Below are positions 61,860-64,000 of a stretch of 64,000 bases of DNA, piece after piece. Position numbers and translations under genes: made by a program. The notes beneath the pieces were generated by a model, which saw nothing but the letters and a program-made list of their open reading frames with translations, did no database searches and had not been told where the DNA came from. The stretch comes from Polynucleobacter sp. AM-7D1 (GTDB taxonomy: Bacteria > Pseudomonadota > Gammaproteobacteria > Burkholderiales > Burkholderiaceae), in NCBI RefSeq assembly GCF_018688455.1, contig NZ_CP061319.1, positions 1,302,001 through 1,366,000 of the forward strand. The letters run 5' to 3'. Each line of letters opens with the position of its first letter. Within the stretch, counting starts at the first letter, position 1.

Positions 61860-62937
61860 GCGTTGGGATATTTTCTGTCAAATCGTAGACAACTATGGTG
61901 ATGCCGGTGTTTGCTGGCGCCTAGCAAGAAGCTTAACAAGCCTTCACGGCCAAGACGTGCGCATTTTCTGTGACGATCTACCAACCCTTAATTTACTCGC
62001 TTCTGGGGTTGATCCTGAAATCAAGCGCCTGATCGATGTTCAGCCTTGGGAAGCAAGTCATAACAACAGCCGCCATCCAGTAGATCCTCCTGATGTAGTG
62101 ATCGAGGCATTTGGATGCGATCTACCAGAGCGCTATCTTGCGGGCCTATTGATTGCCCCAAAAAAACCCATCATCCTCAATCTAGAGTATTTAAGCGCAG
62201 AGCCCTGGATCGTGGAGTTTCACCAGAAGGCATCTCCACAGGCGCACGGCATTCCGAAATACTTCTTCTTCCCAGGCTTTCAGGAGAATGTAGGTGGCAT
62301 TTTGATTGATCCAATACCCAAGGAGCCATCTCTCACAAAGCAATTAATCCCCGAGAATCTTAGGGCCAGTTGGAAGCTCTTGCGACCTGATACAAAACGC
62401 ATCAGTGTTTTTTGCTACCCGGGTGTACCGTTACTGAAATGGCTAGAAGATCTAGCAACATTAGATGAGAACTTTGACATTGTGTTGACACATGGTCAAC
62501 GTGAGCAATTGCAGTTCAGCTCCGCCCACCCTACTCAGCCACTTGCCCTACCCGAATCTATTAAGTTAATCTCCATACCGTTTGTTTCTCAAGATGAATA
62601 TGACTGGGTACTCTCACAATGTGACTTCAATATTGTTCGGGGCGAAGATTCTTTTGTCCGAGCGCAGTTAGCTGGCAAGCCCTTTATTTGGCATATTTAC
62701 CCCCAGGAAGATCGCGCTCACGAAACCAAATTGGCTGCATTTTTGGACCTCTATCTTGAAGATGCATCACAAGAACTCAAACACGCGGTCATTGCCGCGA
62801 TGACTTGGGCAATGCCAAGTGATTGGCATCAATCGATTGATGAGTGGGATGCCCATTCCAAGGCTTGGCGAGCAGATTTACTGGAAAAACAAGCTGATGG
62901 TGGCTTAGCTGCCCGTCTAATGGGCTTTGTAGCCTGA
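61858..62937 (+). CDS. earP: EF-P arginine rhamnosyltransferase
   Basis: A 359-residue GT-B enzyme. [26 protein letters not shown] contains the conserved DNYGDAG substrate site and [23 protein letters not shown] the dTDP-rhamnose site. It rhamnosylates Arg32 of EF-P, the gene for which follows 87 bases later. ATG 61858 sits two bases into the divergent uvrC start (shared CATG). Confidence 0.93.
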   Translation: MRWDIFCQIVDNYGDAGVCWRLARSLTSLHGQDVRIFCDDLPTLNLLASGVDPEIKRLIDVQPWEASHNNSRHPVDPPDVVIEAFGCDLPERYLAGLLIAPKKPIILNLEYLSAEPWIVEFHQKASPQAHGIPKYFFFPGFQENVGGILIDPIPKEPSLTKQLIPENLRASWKLLRPDTKRISVFCYPGVPLLKWLEDLATLDENFDIVLTHGQREQLQFSSAHPTQPLALPESIKLISIPFVSQDEYDWVLSQCDFNIVRGEDSFVRAQLAGKPFIWHIYPQEDRAHETKLAAFLDLYLEDASQELKHAVIAAMTWAMPSDWHQSIDEWDAHSKAWRADLLEKQADGGLAARLMGFVA

Positions 62938-63024
62938 TCTTGGGCGTAATGAGGCTGCGGGCGGTTACAATCTTGTTTTTGATAAAAACCGCAGAAAATC
63001 AGCTCTGCACCCAGGAATAGCAAG

Positions 63025-63585
63025 ATGAAAACAGCACAAGAACTCCGCGTTGGTAACGTAGTAATGATCGGCACTGATGCCATGGTCGTTTTAAAAGCAG
63101 AATACAGCCGCTCAGGCCGCAACTCTTCTGTTGTAAAAATGAAATTTAAGAACTTGTTAACCGGCGCACCTAACGAAGGTGTTTACAAAGCTGATGACAA
63201 ATTCGATGTAGTGATCTTGGATAAGAAAGATTGCACCTACTCTTACTTCGCAGATCCAATGTATGTATTTATGGATGGTGACTACAACCAATATGAAGTT
63301 GAAGCGGAGTTCATGGGTGATGCATTGAACTACCTTGAAGAAAGCATGCCTTGTGAAGTGGTGTTCTACGAAGGTAAGGCACTCTCAGTAGCCATGCCAA
63401 ACTCTTTGGTTCGTGAAATCATTTATACAGAGCCAGCAGTTAAAGGTGATACCAGCTCAGGCAAAGTATTGAAGACTGCAAAACTAGCTACTGGCTATGA
63501 ATTGCAAGTTCCATTGTTCTGCAACACTGGTGACAAGATCGAGATTGATACTCGTACTGGCGAATATCGTAGCCGCGCTAACTAA
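63025..63585 (+). CDS. efp: Elongation factor P, Arg32 type
   Basis: A 186-residue EF-P with the KOW-like N-domain and two OB domains. The tip loop carries Arg32 ([10 protein letters not shown]), the residue rhamnosylated by EarP, in place of Lys. It rescues ribosomes stalled at proline runs. AGGAA is ten bases before the ATG; a terminator follows. Confidence 0.97.
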   Translation: MKTAQELRVGNVVMIGTDAMVVLKAEYSRSGRNSSVVKMKFKNLLTGAPNEGVYKADDKFDVVILDKKDCTYSYFADPMYVFMDGDYNQYEVEAEFMGDALNYLEESMPCEVVFYEGKALSVAMPNSLVREIIYTEPAVKGDTSSGKVLKTAKLATGYELQVPLFCNTGDKIEIDTRTGEYRSRAN

Positions 63586-63602
63586 TTAGCTCGCTCGATA
63601 GC

Positions 63603-63629
63603 AAAAAGCTCGGTTCGCCGGGCTTTTTT
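63603..63629 (+). terminator. Terminator after efp
   Basis: AAAAAGCTCGG (63603-63613), loop TTCG, CCGGGCTTTTT (63618-63628) with one G-T pair and further T. Confidence 0.9.
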
Positions 63630-63667
63630 ATTTGTTTGAGTTTTTACTCGCAAGCAAGCTCTATCAC

Positions 63668-64000
63668 CTAGGCAATGAGCTTCAATTGCTGGAGTAAACC
63701 TCTAGCGTGTTGATATTGCGCTTCACCCTGTAGCTCATCCCAAGCAGGAGCAGTGGCAGTTGGCATCAAACGATTTAATCGAATAGCAGACTCCGCTTGT
63801 TTCGCTTTGGAGACTTTCAACTGACTGAGCAATTGATCTGCTAAGTCTGGACGATTACAAATCAGCACTGCATCGCATCCCGCCTCAAGCGCCATATCAG
63901 CGCCCTTCACCACAGAGCCAGCAACGCTTGCCCCTTCCATCGAAAGGTCATCACTAAAGATGACACCTTGAAAACCCAACTCTTGACGCAAAATGGAATG
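63668..64000 (-). CDS. nagZ: Beta-N-acetylhexosaminidase NagZ, C-terminal part
   Basis: The C-terminal 110 residues of NagZ, cut by the right window edge. [17 protein letters not shown] is the GH3 signature after the catalytic Asp-containing loop of NagZ, and the tail ends QLKLIA. It removes GlcNAc from recycled peptidoglycan fragments in the cytoplasm. The frame continues beyond 64000 (codons for His-Ser-Ile-Leu at the edge). Confidence 0.9.
   Translation of the reverse strand, partial: HSILRQELGFQGVIFSDDLSMEGASVAGSVVKGADMALEAGCDAVLICNRPDLADQLLSQLKVSKAKQAESAIRLNRLMPTATAPAWDELQGEAQYQHARGLLQQLKLIA

Overview
The window looks like a stretch of a betaproteobacterial chromosome, most likely Polynucleobacter or a close relative in the Burkholderiaceae. 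The evidence is the gene order rpsF-priB-rpsR-rplI-dnaB, a complete iscRSUA-hscBA-fdx cluster, an EarP/EF-P pair with Arg32 in EF-P, and a Cupriavidus-type intracellular PHB depolymerase. Nearly every base is in a gene, overlaps of the ATGA or TAATG kind are common, and no gap exceeds 300 bases. No insertion sequence, prophage, CRISPR array or rRNA operon was seen. The one mobile element found is an intein.

Layout. 1-6.5 kb: the tail of a TctC-type binding protein, then a minus-strand operon that mixes a fumarate reductase/succinate dehydrogenase-like complex with a two-subunit class I fumarase and a TSUP exporter, with a divergent LysR gene. 6.7-8.3 kb: two exported proteins (DUF3300, Rap1a/Tai-like). 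8.4-13.8 kb: the isc operon, with a probable IscR site upstream of iscR. 13.9-21.9 kb: uvrB, tyrB-type aminotransferase, phaZ, an orphan rnfB with nth, DUF1841, a DMT exporter and a HIT protein. 22-27.6 kb: aceA, an MFS transporter and clpB behind a sigma-32-like promoter. 27.6-35.3 kb: mostly poorly characterised genes (two GIY-YIG proteins, an Rrf2 paralogue, DUF2244, a 50-residue gene, LON-domain, MpaB-like, AlkB-like and renalase-like proteins). 35.3-41.3 kb: an alaA-hom-thrC-moeA-moaD-moaE operon. 41.4-49 kb: a lipid A 4-amino-4-deoxy-L-arabinose (arn) operon in which ArnA is split into two proteins, followed by bcp. 49-52.4 kb: phoH with a long structured leader, an NlpC/P60 lipoprotein and an MscS channel. 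52.4-56.5 kb: dnaB carrying a 352-residue intein, then rplI, rpsR, priB and rpsF. 56.5-64 kb: asparaginase, lexA, a lipoprotein, tRNA-Cys and tRNA-Gly, pgsA, uvrC, earP, efp and the end of nagZ.

How the genes work together. DNA repair is well represented (uvrB, uvrC, nth, lexA, an AlkB homologue, a DnaQ/GIY-YIG fusion). lexA has a clear SOS box over a promoter that predicts a leaderless mRNA. Iron-sulfur assembly by Isc would serve the many Fe-S proteins here (the SdhB-like subunit, class I fumarase, RnfB, Nth, IscR). Carbon metabolism genes (second SDH/FRD-like module, fumarase, isocitrate lyase, PHB depolymerase) suit an oligotroph living on small organic acids and storage polymer.

Most notable are the class-3-type intein in the DnaB P-loop, the FRD-like flavoprotein whose FAD-linking His is Cys, the structured phoH leader, the split ArnA, and a terminator lying inside the signal-peptide codons of the NlpC lipoprotein gene.
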